Below, piece by piece: positions 22,254 through 32,451 of a stretch of 64,000 nucleotides of DNA. The stretch lies in NCBI RefSeq assembly GCF_000835495.1, contig NW_015622546.1, positions 1,862,883-1,926,882 of the forward strand. The letters are read 5' to 3'. Below the pieces are notes generated by a model that ran no database searches, had not been told where the DNA came from, and worked only from the letters and a program-made list of their open reading frames with translations. Within the stretch, counting starts at the first letter, position 1. Every line of letters begins with the position of its first letter. The position numbers and the translations under genes are program-made. Source of the stretch: Cladophialophora immunda (Eukaryota > Ascomycota > Eurotiomycetes > Chaetothyriales > Herpotrichiellaceae).

Positions 22254-22493
22254 ATGGGAACGATGCACCTTTCACTTCGCCTAGGTTTTCTGGCTGCCAT
22301 TGCTTCGTGCACCACAACATGCCTCCCCAGCCCAAGGGTCGCAATACCCGAAAAGACCACGATTCCAGACGCTTCTCCTACACAAACTACTTTCAATGGC
22401 CCGTGGATGCCATCAAACCGTAACTATGGGCTGTTCGACCGCCCATTGCCTCCTCCGCTTTTCGATGGCAATGTCCTTCAGATGGTGCTTTGA
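22254..22493 (+). CDS. Possible small secreted protein, 79 residues
   Basis: From the ATG at 22254 the frame gives a hydrophobic N-terminus (MHLSLRLGFLAAIASC) that resembles a signal peptide with a plausible cleavage near Ser/Cys, then a Pro-rich remainder (NRNYGLFDRPLPPPLFDGN). No family is recognised, and an additional 3' exon is possible. It may be a chance frame. It is recorded because signal-like starts with a non-random tail are the usual look of small fungal secreted proteins. Confidence 0.3.
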   Translation: MGTMHLSLRLGFLAAIASCTTTCLPSPRVAIPEKTTIPDASPTQTTFNGPWMPSNRNYGLFDRPLPPPLFDGNVLQMVL

Positions 22494-23203
22494 AAATGCA
22501 GGGAGTAGATTCTTAGAGCAGTGGCCACAGCACCTGAAACCCAGAGTACATCGATTCGCTGTCTCGGGGAGCTCTTGCAGCACTTTCTGGAAGGCACAGG
22601 CCAGAGTCCTCTGGCAGGTTAACAGGAATAGTTGGCAGGCCGCTGAGCCTATGTCAAACCCGGTTCTCCACTTGTCAAACTGCATGGTTATGCTGCTCGG
22701 CGTGCTACGGAGTCTCCAGTTTGCATCATAAAACCGCGGTGACCGCCATTCGTCCGTGGCCCTAGATGTCGTTTTCATTGAGAATGCTGCCTATACAGGC
22801 TGTTCTCGCGTTCGACAGTTAATGCGAGGCAGGCAGAACAGCGACTTCAAGGTGGTCCTGCAGCATAAGCCTCGCAATCACGACCTACCACGCATCAGAT
22901 TTCGACCATCAAGCACGACTCCAGCTCAGCCTTGTCCATTATCCATGATGGGCGCGCAAGTTGAGCAGCATGATTTTCACATGCTTCGACCTTGCTGGAG
23001 GAGCCACCAATGACATATTCCAGTGGGTCTGGCCCCCAGAACAGAGAAAGAAATGCACCCTACCTTGAACGGTACCTGCATAATGACGTCCGCAGTTGTA
23101 ATATCTTCTCATTTCTGCAGAGTAGGATTCGAATTATTATTTCGAGCAGCCGACTCTCATCTTGTTGTCGGCCTGGTCCCATCCCTGTGACAAGCTACAA
23201 GAC
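22494..23203. other. Intergenic: upstream of the monooxygenase
   Basis: No supported gene. This is the presumed promoter and leader of the flavin monooxygenase starting at 23204. Confidence 0.45.
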
Positions 23204-24763
23204 ATGGCCTTCAGTCCTTTTTTCTGGCTCTACACCATTCTCCAATGGGTCCTCGACAAGATATTTTCACCCTACCCACCACCTCCTAACGCACACCTTC
23301 GACGTCCTAAAATTGCGGTAATTGGTGCCGGACTCACCGGTGTCTCCGCGGCAGCTCACTGCGTTGGCCATGGCTTCGAGGTAACTATTTTTGAAGCCGA
23401 AGATGAAAAGCACGTCGGCGGGATATGGACACACGTGAACACGACATCTGGTCTCCAAATTCACAGTGTCATGTATCGATTCCACCCTTCTGTTCAATGG
23501 ACTGGAGGATACCCGCAGCAACACCAGATCGTCGATCAAGTTCAGCAATTGTGGCACAGGTACGAACTCGACCAGAGAACCATCTTTAATACAAAGGTCG
23601 AGAAAGTCTACAAGGACAAGCAAGGCAGGTGGATCATCAACAATCCCTCGAACGGCCGGTTTGATGGGATCATACCGGCTATTGGGACCTGCGGGGCTCC
23701 AAAGATGGCTCACTTACCTGGCCAAGAGACCTTCAAGGGAGACATTTTCCATTCTTCGGCCTTGGACGGCAAAGATGCGCACGGGAAGAGGATCCTCATT
23801 GTTGGAGGCGGCGCAAGTGCGGTCGAAGCATTGGAGTGGGCGGTTAACACAGGAGCTGCAGAAATCAAGGTGCTGGCAAGATCTGACAAGTGGATTATTC
23901 CACGAAACGCACTTGTGGATGCACTCCTTGCCTTCAACATTTTTGGTCAAGAAACTCTGCTCTCATGGATCCCCGAGAACCTCCTGCGCATATTCTTCTA
24001 CCGCGACCTCAGAGACGTAGCGCCGGCAGATCAAGGCCTGTTCACTGAGACTCCCATGGTCAATTCGGAGATCTTCAAGCAAATACGGGCCGGCAAAGCA
24101 GCTTGGGTACGAGGGGACATTGAAGAGGTCCGTGAGAACGGCATCTTCTTCAATCAACGGGCAAAGGGTGTACCTAAAGGAGGACCCGGACGGCATAAGC
24201 TGGTCGAGGGAGATATGATCATCATGGCGACAGGTTACAAACGTCCAAGCCTTGACTTTTTGCCCGACGAGGTCTTCGCTGACGGCTACCAACCTCCACG
24301 ATGGTTTATACAATGCTTTCCTCCGGCTGCGCCTTCAATTTGTGCGATCAATTCGACCTATGTATCTGCTATTGGGTAAGTGAGGTATGGCCTATTGGGG
24401 TGGCGATGACAGCTAACTCATCATCCCAGAACTGTTGGCAATTATCACATTGGGATCTACACGCGAATGCTCCTGATGTTCCTCGTTGATCCTTTGACGA
24501 CTCCTCGGACTTGGTGGATGAAGCGATGGGTGGACTTTACCAGTACGATCAAGTCGTTGGCTCCGACGAAAGCATTCGACTTCTTCACTTACTCGGAGCT
24601 GCTCTACTGGTTCTGCTTCATCACGCTGATCAACCCGTTTCGATGGAAGTGGGCGCTTTTTGTGTTCTTCGGCATTGGGAAAAACTTGCCCGCCAGCATT
24701 GTGGAGCAAGAAGACAAGCTGAGGAACGGACTGGGATTCAGCAAAGATAACCATTATGATTAG
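23204..24763 (+). CDS. Flavin-containing monooxygenase with N-terminal membrane anchor
   Basis: Exons 23204-24375 and 24430-24763, intron 54 nt (GTAAGT...GCTAAC...CCCAG), 501 residues. The join reads YVSAIG-TVGNYHIGIYTRM. FAD-binding GAGLTG (about residue 44), FMO-type FKGDIFHSS, NADPH-binding VGGGASAVE and the late motif IMATGYKRP define a class B flavin monooxygenase, which uses NADPH, FAD and O2 to oxygenate a heteroatom or carbonyl compound. The first 20 residues (FFWLYTILQWVLDKIF) are hydrophobic, and there is a C-terminal hydrophobic patch (ELLYWFCFITLINPF), so membrane association is likely. No biosynthetic partner genes are adjacent, and the substrate is unknown. Confidence 0.92.
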
Positions 24764-25377
24764 TCCCTAGATAGTTACGTAGTTCGACAGCTTAAAGCGA
24801 ATCTGCGCGCGTACTGCGTACCCGAAAGACTTGAAGGTGTTCTACTATAGTGCTCATCTGCGGGAGAACTTTCTCACATCTTCTATCCTCTGAAAAGCGC
24901 GGTCCTAGGTTAGGACGGAGCAGCAATAATGGTGGGCTCCAAATGGAGGTTTCAAATGAAGTAACCCGTCACCGCCAGTGGATAGAGTACTACTAGCACT
25001 GAGCAGAGGCGGTTGAGCCGCATGGCGAAGAATGACGTCAGGTCTTGTCGGAACTCCAACCGACTCGGAGCGTTGCTAAACTTCACATGTTCATTCTTGA
25101 ATCATATATGATCATGCATGATACAGCAAGAAACCCGCGGAATCTCGAGCCTAAAATCCTTGAGCTTTTCGTCCACCACAATCAAGCGTCCTCGATCTCA
25201 ATCAAGCCAAGAGTCTCTTTACTCTCCTGCCAATCTGATCTCCTCCCGGTGAACCATAGTGGCACCAATTTCACCTAGTACAAAACGACAATACCGAGAC
25301 GTTCAGCTGCCACAAAAGCCTCCTTTTCTGCCTTTCCAATCCTCAAATTGTACTACTAGCCAAAGCCGTCGTCTATC
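24764..25377. other. Intergenic, no supported gene
   Basis: 3' flank of the monooxygenase and promoter of the NTF2-like gene. No recognisable feature. Confidence 0.5.
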
Positions 25378-26305
25378 ATGGATGATCCGGGTATGGTAGT
25401 CTGATTACCGGCCACTTCACTCCTCAAGGCTATCAAGCTCTGGCTAACCAAATGTTCGTGAGTGCAGTGGCCGATATCCCTCAGATCATCGAGACACTTT
25501 GTACAGCTCCACCAGCTATCCAGAGGGCGGCAATTGAAGCCTACTTCACACCGACTGCATCCTTCACGCATCCGTTTTGTCGGACAGGGAGCTTTCCTGG
25601 CTCAATATGGCTCATCATCATGATTTACCGCTGGTACAAAATCCTCAGTCCTCATATTGATGTTGCAGTTGACGGAGTTGGTACGTAATGCACCACAGTA
25701 GGAATGCGTCAAAGTATTAACGAGGAGCAGCATTCGACGAAAGAAACCTGCGCCTCTACGTCTCCATTCACCAGAACTTCAAGCTCTGGGTGGTCCCCTT
25801 CTACAATGCTCCTGTCAAACTCGTCACTGTCCTCCAGTTGACCACCGACCCGACCCCCATGCCTCCTGAACCCCAAGAGACTCTTCAGCTCATGACCACC
25901 ACTGAACTCGACAATCGGAAGGTCAGCGACACGGGGGTTAATATCACGCCCGATTCGTCTCAAAGTGGCGCTAGTGGAGGCAAGCACTGGACGCTGAGAA
26001 ATACGGCCGGTTCCACTAGTATCACATTCCGCAAAGACGCCGCGGACGGTGATAGCGACAAGGTTAAGTACTACATTCAATCACAGAACGACCTGTACCA
26101 GACCACCGAGTTCATCAAGTTCCTTGTCCCTTGGGGCATCGGGGCCTTCCTAGTGATAACCTGGCAATTCTGCGCAACAATGTTCTGTGTTATTGGCACC
26201 AAGATCTATGATCTCCTGATGTGGCTACCACAGAAGCTGTATCGTCAACACTTTGAAGTTTTCGACAACAGAGAGAAAGCACACCCACATCTCGGTGCCG
26301 ATTAA
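25378..26305 (+). CDS. Fungal NTF2-like (SigF-like) domain protein with C-terminal membrane segment
   Basis: Three exons: a 13-nt first exon 25378-25390 (ATG GAT GAT CCG G), then 25468-25680 and 25731-26305; 266 residues. The joins give MDDPVADIPQIIETL and DGVAFDERNLRLYV. Intron 1 has a CTAAC branch (25443-25447). The fold region TPTASFTHPFCRTGSFPGS, RWYKILSPHIDVAV, HQNFKLWVVPFYNAPVKLVTVL and KVKYYIQSQNDLYQTTEFIKFL matches a widespread fungal NTF2-like family with a hydrophobic C-terminus (IGAFLVITWQFCATMFCVIG). An insert of about 60 polar residues sits before the KVKYY block and may be an unspliced intron or a real loop. No reaction is known. The tiny first exon was chosen because it restores the family start MDDP. 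Confidence 0.82.
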
Positions 26306-28643
26306 ACGTGTCCAGACCACGAAAGGCAGGGTACCCAACACCTGACATACTATTCATCCATCGCCTTCGAGGGGCATGTAGTAACTGATAGACGGAGGTA
26401 AGAACGTCGGAATCCAACAGACCGCTCGGGCTGCCGAGTACTATTGATCAAGTCCAGCTGTACATAGACGGACATACGCATTATAAAAGCTGATGTTGTA
26501 GGGGTGCAATGCCATCGTGCTCAAGGTCATGCCGTAAATGGGTGAGAGGATAGAGACTGATCAACTCTATGATAGTATCTAGGGTAGGATACTACTAGTG
26601 TCGGAGGCACGGGACAAGGAACTGTAAAGAATACTATAGCTAGGACATACATAGTAACTTAAGTTGTGACAATGTTGAATGGTACTACTATTCATTAGTA
26701 GAATGCGTTACTTTTCTCGACCGTTCTCTATGATTCAGACCAGAGACGAGGTGAGACCAACTTGAAATCAAACTGGATCAGGGTCCCTCAAAGCGACTCA
26801 GGCTGAGCTAGAGTCGGGCAAGAGTCGAGCTGGAATCAGGCCGGGACTGTGTTTGCTTCAAGGTAGGATCCTACCGGGACGGCGGGGAGTACACTTTGGA
26901 TTGTTAGCACCATGTCCTGTCGAACTGACCTTCGGTACTCAAAGTGAATTCAAAGCGTTGTGAGATCCTCATGGTGATCAAGTGTGGCACAACTTGACGT
27001 CTTGAAACGAGTCACCATTTTCGCCCAAAGCGGTAATCTGGCTGACCGAATCCAGTAGCTTTCCAGCATTCGCATCACGTGACTAGATAAATATGGACGT
27101 TGCTGGTGAGTCGATGTCAAAGACAAGTTGCACTTTCGGACCAGGAAGACTCCTTGTGGAATTATCTCAATGGGTTTACGCGCCTTGCGCAGCTATATGT
27201 GATCATCGGAGGCTGGAGTTTGTCCCTTGACGAGCTTTGGAAGAGTGCGCTTGTCAGAGTTGGAGGCTGCCGGCGCCCTTGCTCATCCTTTTGGCTTTTG
27301 GCTTTCCCGGCTGCGGAGAAGACATACTATCTCACTCAGTCTGACTTGTTAGCTGAAAGGTGGTAGTTATCATTCATTCATGACGGTTTTCTGTCGTACC
27401 CTAGACACAGTGGTATCCTTTCCGTGCTGACAATATTGGCTGCATCTGAGCTGCCTGCTACCTCGTCGCTATCGAATAAGCTGTGGCGACATTGTTGGAT
27501 GGCATCTGCTCTCCGTCAGATTGTGCCACTTGTGTCTAAAAAAGGCCTCAGGCGCTGGAGCTATAGCACGACAGTAGTAGTAGACTATAAGTATCTTGTC
27601 CACATGCCTATGCAGCAGCGGCTTTCATACATGCTATTTGGGACGGCGAAAGACTACTGCTACTCCTGCTGCTACCTTTACTGTGCAGTACTGCTGTTCG
27701 TGGGTGGTTCCGCCCGTTCAGGACCATTGCGAATTCGACTCGATTTCATTCTCAGATCGAATTGAATCAAGCATTTGGTTCGTCAGCCTAGGGCGCTTTC
27801 GTATTTCGGGAACGAGGTATATAATAGGCGACATGGCTCACACGAGAAGAGCATGTAGCTGTAGTCGTGGTCATCAGACTCGGATTCCCTGCAGCCACTT
27901 AGACTGGAAATGCTAATGATTATGCCGCAGTACGAAGTATATCTTCTGGGCTTCACAATGAGGAAGATTTCAATAAGGTGCTGATGTCACTAGTTGAAGT
28001 GGCCCTGCGCTAGCTAGTGCCTTAAGGGGTTTAGCTGCCGCGGCCCAGAAAAGTTAACCCCGCAAAGCTTGGCGTGGGCGATGGACATTCACGGCCCTGG
28101 AAAAGGAGGCGATGCGAGATTAGATATCCAGAAAAGCTTGTGCGAGCTCCACCACAACAGCCGCCCAGCTGTACGAGGACTAGCTACAACGGCCACGATG
28201 ACGCGAATGCCTTAATCGGGTGCATAGCTCTCGTGGAATCGCTTGCGATCGCCAAACAGCAGACGAACCGAGATTACCTGTGCCCGCGGCGTTGATGGTC
28301 AGGCTCTACCTCGTACTCTGCTGAGACAAGTATTTTAGCAGCCTACAAAGGAGCAATAATCACACCGGGCGACGCAAGCAGTGGTGCTTGCCGTTGATCC
28401 TTCAAGCACGATCACGTTGCGGGCCAGGAGGACAATAATATAACGGATGTGAGCCCATTCTATCCCCCTTCGCCACTACGTCTCTCCCGTCCTTTCTCTT
28501 CACACGCTCCTTCCTGCCCTGCTTTTGCCTTTTGTTTTGCTCTTCCGTGGTGGTGTCGCTCGTTGAACTCCTCATTCCCCACCAGTTCCATTCGTACCTA
28601 CTCTGGTTTGCTCTTTTGAGATCTTGCCCACGAAAGTGACAAC
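26306..28643. other. Gene-poor stretch of 2.3 kb
   Basis: Short frames without motifs. The first half is visibly richer in TA-containing runs (around 26560-26710) than the flanking coding DNA. From about 28440 the sequence becomes pyrimidine-rich with a TA-rich box (AATAATATAA near 28434-28443), which looks like the promoter and leader of the secreted protein gene at 28644. No transposon ends or transposase fragments are recognised. Confidence 0.45.
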
Positions 28644-30031
28644 ATGGTTACCTCCAAGGTTCTGTCGCTTTCGCTGTTTGCTCTTGGTATTCAGGGCCTT
28701 GCCCTCCCTGGCTTTTTGGGAGGTCCCCCCGGGTTTCCTGATCAAGGAGGTCCCCCAAGCGGACCACCAGGCCGAGGAGGTCCAGGAGAAGGTCCTCCTG
28801 GAGGCAACTCTCCAGGCTGGCCGGGATCTCCTGGATTCCCGCAGCCTGGTCCTCCGGGTGGAGGACAGCCAGGATGGCCTCAACCCAGCTTTCCAAGCTG
28901 GCCGAGCATCCCAGTCACTACCACTACGTCCGAGACAACAAAGCTACAGTATGTTCACCCCTTGCCTGTCCGGCGCAGCATCAAGTTGCAGGATCTGCAC
29001 ATCGCCACATCCTTTTACGAGTCTGTCTTGGATAAGGTTCTTGCTGGCGACGTATAGATTCTTTGCAGAATCCTGCTGACTCGGATTATGCATAGCCCGA
29101 CGACGTCTAGCACGAAATCTCCGACCTCTGAAAGCACCACTTCCTCAATCTCAACGTCCTCGTCAACGACTACTTCGACGGTGCCAACGACAACACCTAC
29201 AACTCTGTCAACCACAAGCACAGCAACAACACCCAGCACCACAACCACAACCACAACCACAACCACTACCACAGCCACTCCTACCACCACAACTACAACG
29301 ACGAGCACAACAACAACAACCACTACCACAACAACCACAACAACGACCACGACTACCACGACGACTACTACTACCACCACTACCACCACCACTCCTCCTC
29401 CGAACTGCCCGACCCCGACGCTGCAAAACGGTGGATTCGAGTCGAGCACTACGGACATAGACCCTTGGGTCTACTCCGCCTTTACTCCCGACCTTGTGGA
29501 GACGGTTGCCCAAGCAGACACTGGCATTTTCCAACCACATTCCGGCAACAATTACTTGTACGTCGACCCTTCCTTATTCTCCAACTTTCGCTCTCCCCTT
29601 TCTTCCCTCATAACTCGTCTGTACTATATCCCCGTACTGGCACCATGGCGCTAACTAAGGCCCTTCTTTTTCTTTTCCGTCTCTCTAGCCAGGTGACCAA
29701 CGACAATACCTCGCCCTCGGAAGCGCGCATCGCGCAGTCCCCGTCCTTCTGCAACGGCGTTGAGTACACCATCTCGCTCTGGGTCATTGGAGACTGCGAC
29801 GGCACGGGCTCGTGCGCCGCGTCTGGGCCCGTCCGTATCCAGATCGTCACCGACATCGGCTTCAGCACGGACATGACGCTCACCAATAGCGGTCCCGACG
29901 ACTGGCAGGAACTTACGTACACATTCACGTGGACCGGGGGTGACGGCCTCTCCCCCGTCATGATCGATGTCTTTATGGACAACGAGAACAATTCAATCGG
30001 TCTGGACGACATCACAATCTCGTTTGCTTGA
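28644..30031 (+). CDS. Secreted modular protein: collagen-like, Thr-rich and CBM-like domains
   Basis: Exons 28644-28948, 29096-29557 and 29689-30031 give 369 residues. Donors are GTATGT and GTACGT; both joins keep phase, and the alternative acceptor four bases on at the second intron would create a stop. The order is a signal peptide (MVTSKVLSLSLFALGIQGLA), a Gly-Pro-Pro-rich collagen-like segment to about residue 85, a mucin-like Thr tract of roughly 100 residues (expected O-mannosylation), then CPTPTLQNGGFE...DPWVYSAF and a beta-sandwich C-terminus (SLWVIGDCDGTGSC, WQELTYTFTW, IGLDDITISFA) resembling carbohydrate-binding CBM4/9-type modules. It ends without a GPI signal. It is probably a wall-associated or extracellular binding protein; the ligand is unknown. 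Confidence 0.85.
29120..29400 (+). repeat. ACN trinucleotide low-complexity tract coding for Thr
   Basis: Dense ACA/ACC/ACG/ACT codons, mostly synonymous, code for a long Thr run. On the opposite strand the same DNA reads as poly-Val, which is not a gene. The mixture of synonymous codons suggests selection on the protein rather than simple repeat expansion. Confidence 0.85.
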
Positions 30032-30671
30032 TCTAGGCTATCCTATCAGTAATGTTGTGTGTAGGGGGCCTTTTTGTTGCTTGTTCTGGAGGATACCGTA
30101 CTCTAGATAGACATGTTTTGTTTACTGCTCAGGTATATTGCCTGAGAGGATCGATGGTTACTACTAATGAGCTGGATTTTCTTTCCCTCAGATGAATTTG
30201 ACAAATGTTCAGGGGACCACCCTATAGCTGTCTGTTCGTGTCTTGCGGTTTTATTCCAACTTCTAGCTAGACGTTCTGTTGTACTACTGGGGGTGAGTGA
30301 AAGCTGTCGGCATGCTCGCCCACAACAAAAGTTAAGCTTACTCCCAAACAACAACCACGCCCGGCATCAATACTATCATTCAATCATAAGAGGCTGTCAT
30401 TTAACCGCCGCATTCGATTGCATATTTGGTAGTCATTGAGCACGAACGAACTATCTGGGATCGTACTGTGTTCCAAGGCTCTTACAACGGCGGGCAATTT
30501 CGCTTCGTAATATCGACAAACCCTGGGTCAGAAACAGGTAGACTACCGATCAAAACGCCCGGGAATACATACACCACGGAGCACCTTCCACGATGATGCC
30601 GCGGTTCGATTCAGTCGTGGGTGATCGAGAAAGGATATCCGTTTGGCGTAGACTAGACAGATAGCTGTGCA
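30032..30671. other. Intergenic, convergent 3' flanks
   Basis: Lies between the ends of two convergent genes. Nothing recognisable. Confidence 0.5.
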
Positions 30672-31951
30672 TCAAGACCTTTGTCGTCCTATCGCCTTCA
30701 CAGCGGCCCATGTTTGCACCATCGTCGCGACACAGGATACGATGGTAAGGCCCAGGATGAAAAGTGCAATCCAGAACGTCCAGAATTGCTGAGGGTTCCG
30801 CCTGTCGCGCCACAGCTGCGCCCAGCTCACCGGCGGGGACTGAAAGACTTCTTCGTACAACTCGAGGACGCGGTCTCGCCAATGCACAAAATCCCACAGG
30901 TTGAGCGTCCGATGGGCGTCGAATTCTCCAATTTGATGGAACGCCTGTCCCTGCGCCTCGAGGAAGACTTCCGTGTCTCGATCCCACGGTGGAAACAACA
31001 GGTCGAGCGTCAAGATTGTCTCTGCCAGCATGGAATGCGGAAGAGGGCTGGGCCAGTTCAGTAGACGCTCTTATGCACTGCGAGGGCTTGGAGAGAAAAC
31101 GTACACTGGGTGTTGTTTGCTACCGGAGCCAATCCCAAGCATGGCTTGCAGGACGAACTTGTGCGGGAAGATGGAAAGCGTCTTCGTCCTTCTGTCCAGA
31201 GACAAATGGTCTTCTAGGCTGGTCGTCCATCGAATCCGCAATCCGCAAATTCTCACCATGTTGGTCGCGGTGAACTTGGGATCTAGTCTACTCTCCTTTG
31301 CGGTGAGTCTCGTGTAGCGTGGGACCGGGAATAGGCTGGTCAGAAACTGTTTCAACGGGACGTCCGCCGCCCAGACCACACAAGGGGTGCTAGACCGCAG
31401 TGATGAGAGGCTCTTGTCCCGTACATTCACCAAAAGGCACAAGCGGATGCCGAGATTTATCGCATTCTCAATCTCATTCTCGCTCTTGTCGGCGAAGTTG
31501 CCTCGAAGCACTCGTTGCAAATCTTGCCTGGTGCCGTCGGCGTGAACTCGGATCGCCCTTGCAATTTGCATGATGTCTTCATGCGTCGTGGCAGCAACTC
31601 GAGCGGCTTGCCGTGCCTGAGTTCCGATTCCGATGCCCAGAAGTCCAATCTCTTCGACATAGAACGCAAAATAGTCTCCGAGATAACGAAGATTGCTTGG
31701 AGAGACCTGTGTCCCAAAGAGCGCCTCGAAGATCTGTAGCTTCAACCCAGGCATGGGCCTGTGTCTGAGAGGTGTTTTGTCGCTGCACATGTTATGTTTT
31801 TGTCCCGATGAAGAGAAACTAGTCCTGGGAGGGTCGAACATGACAACCAGCGACATGGACAAGCGGCACGAAAGATAGAGCAGGATACAGCCATACACGT
31901 ACGTCAGTGCGCCGTCTGGCGAATCTCGAATGTCGAATAGGGGCTGGGCGG
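30672..31951 (-). CDS. Fungal membrane-anchored protein of unknown function; 5' end unresolved
   Basis: The last two exons are clear: 31105-about 31951 and 30672-31047, with a 57-nt intron (GTACGT donor, CTGAAC branch, GCCCAG acceptor) and matching phase (HPV-PLPHSMLAETIL). The frame runs upstream through DIRDSPDGALTYVYGCILLYL to an acceptor region near 31951. One or two upstream exons probably lie in 31960-32280, where a good GTAAGT donor is seen at about 32166-32171. Conserved features are FFGTQ-type start of a domain (FEALFGTQVSPSNLRYLGDYF), an ADVPLKQFL segment, DPKFTATNMVRICGL and a C-terminal transmembrane helix (FWTFWIALFILGLTIVSCVATMVQ). I recognise the type as frequent in fungi, usually as lineage-variable paralogues, but it has no function assigned. 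Confidence 0.7.
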
Positions 31952-32451
31952 CTGGGGAGTCTTGGGCACGTCAAAGGTTTCTCAGTGAGGATGGGATTGC
32001 TTCAGAACTAGTCACTTCGCTGACAAGACTGACCATTGCAGCTTTTGGGCGGCCTGATGGATTCTTGCCTCAGCCTGTTGCCTGCGCACTGTTCTGGTCT
32101 GGTCACAGCGTGTCTTGTAATCGGTGAGGCTGAGCAGTACTCGGTACTGGTCAGGTTGTTGCGCCACTTACCAAGTCTTTGCATTAGCCGCCGCCTGTGG
32201 ACGTTTCCGATGTCCAATGATGTTCTCAGGTCTATCAACCGGCAGAACATGTCCAATTTCACCTACTCCTTGGTCTTGCATAAAACTTTCTTGTCCGCGA
32301 TTCTTGACCACTATCTCGGAAAATCAGGCTCCGGCTCGCCGACAGGATGAATTGATGTTTGACGGGGTTGAAATGGGTATCCCAATGTCCTGAAGCTGTG
32401 TCGCTGACTTCGCGCGACTTGTATCCTAGATCGATATCTCAATTCACGGAC

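Noticed and set aside
29015..29458. Reverse-strand frame coding for poly-Val
   Set aside because: It is the complement of the ACN Thr tract of the secreted protein gene, whose three exons are in phase.
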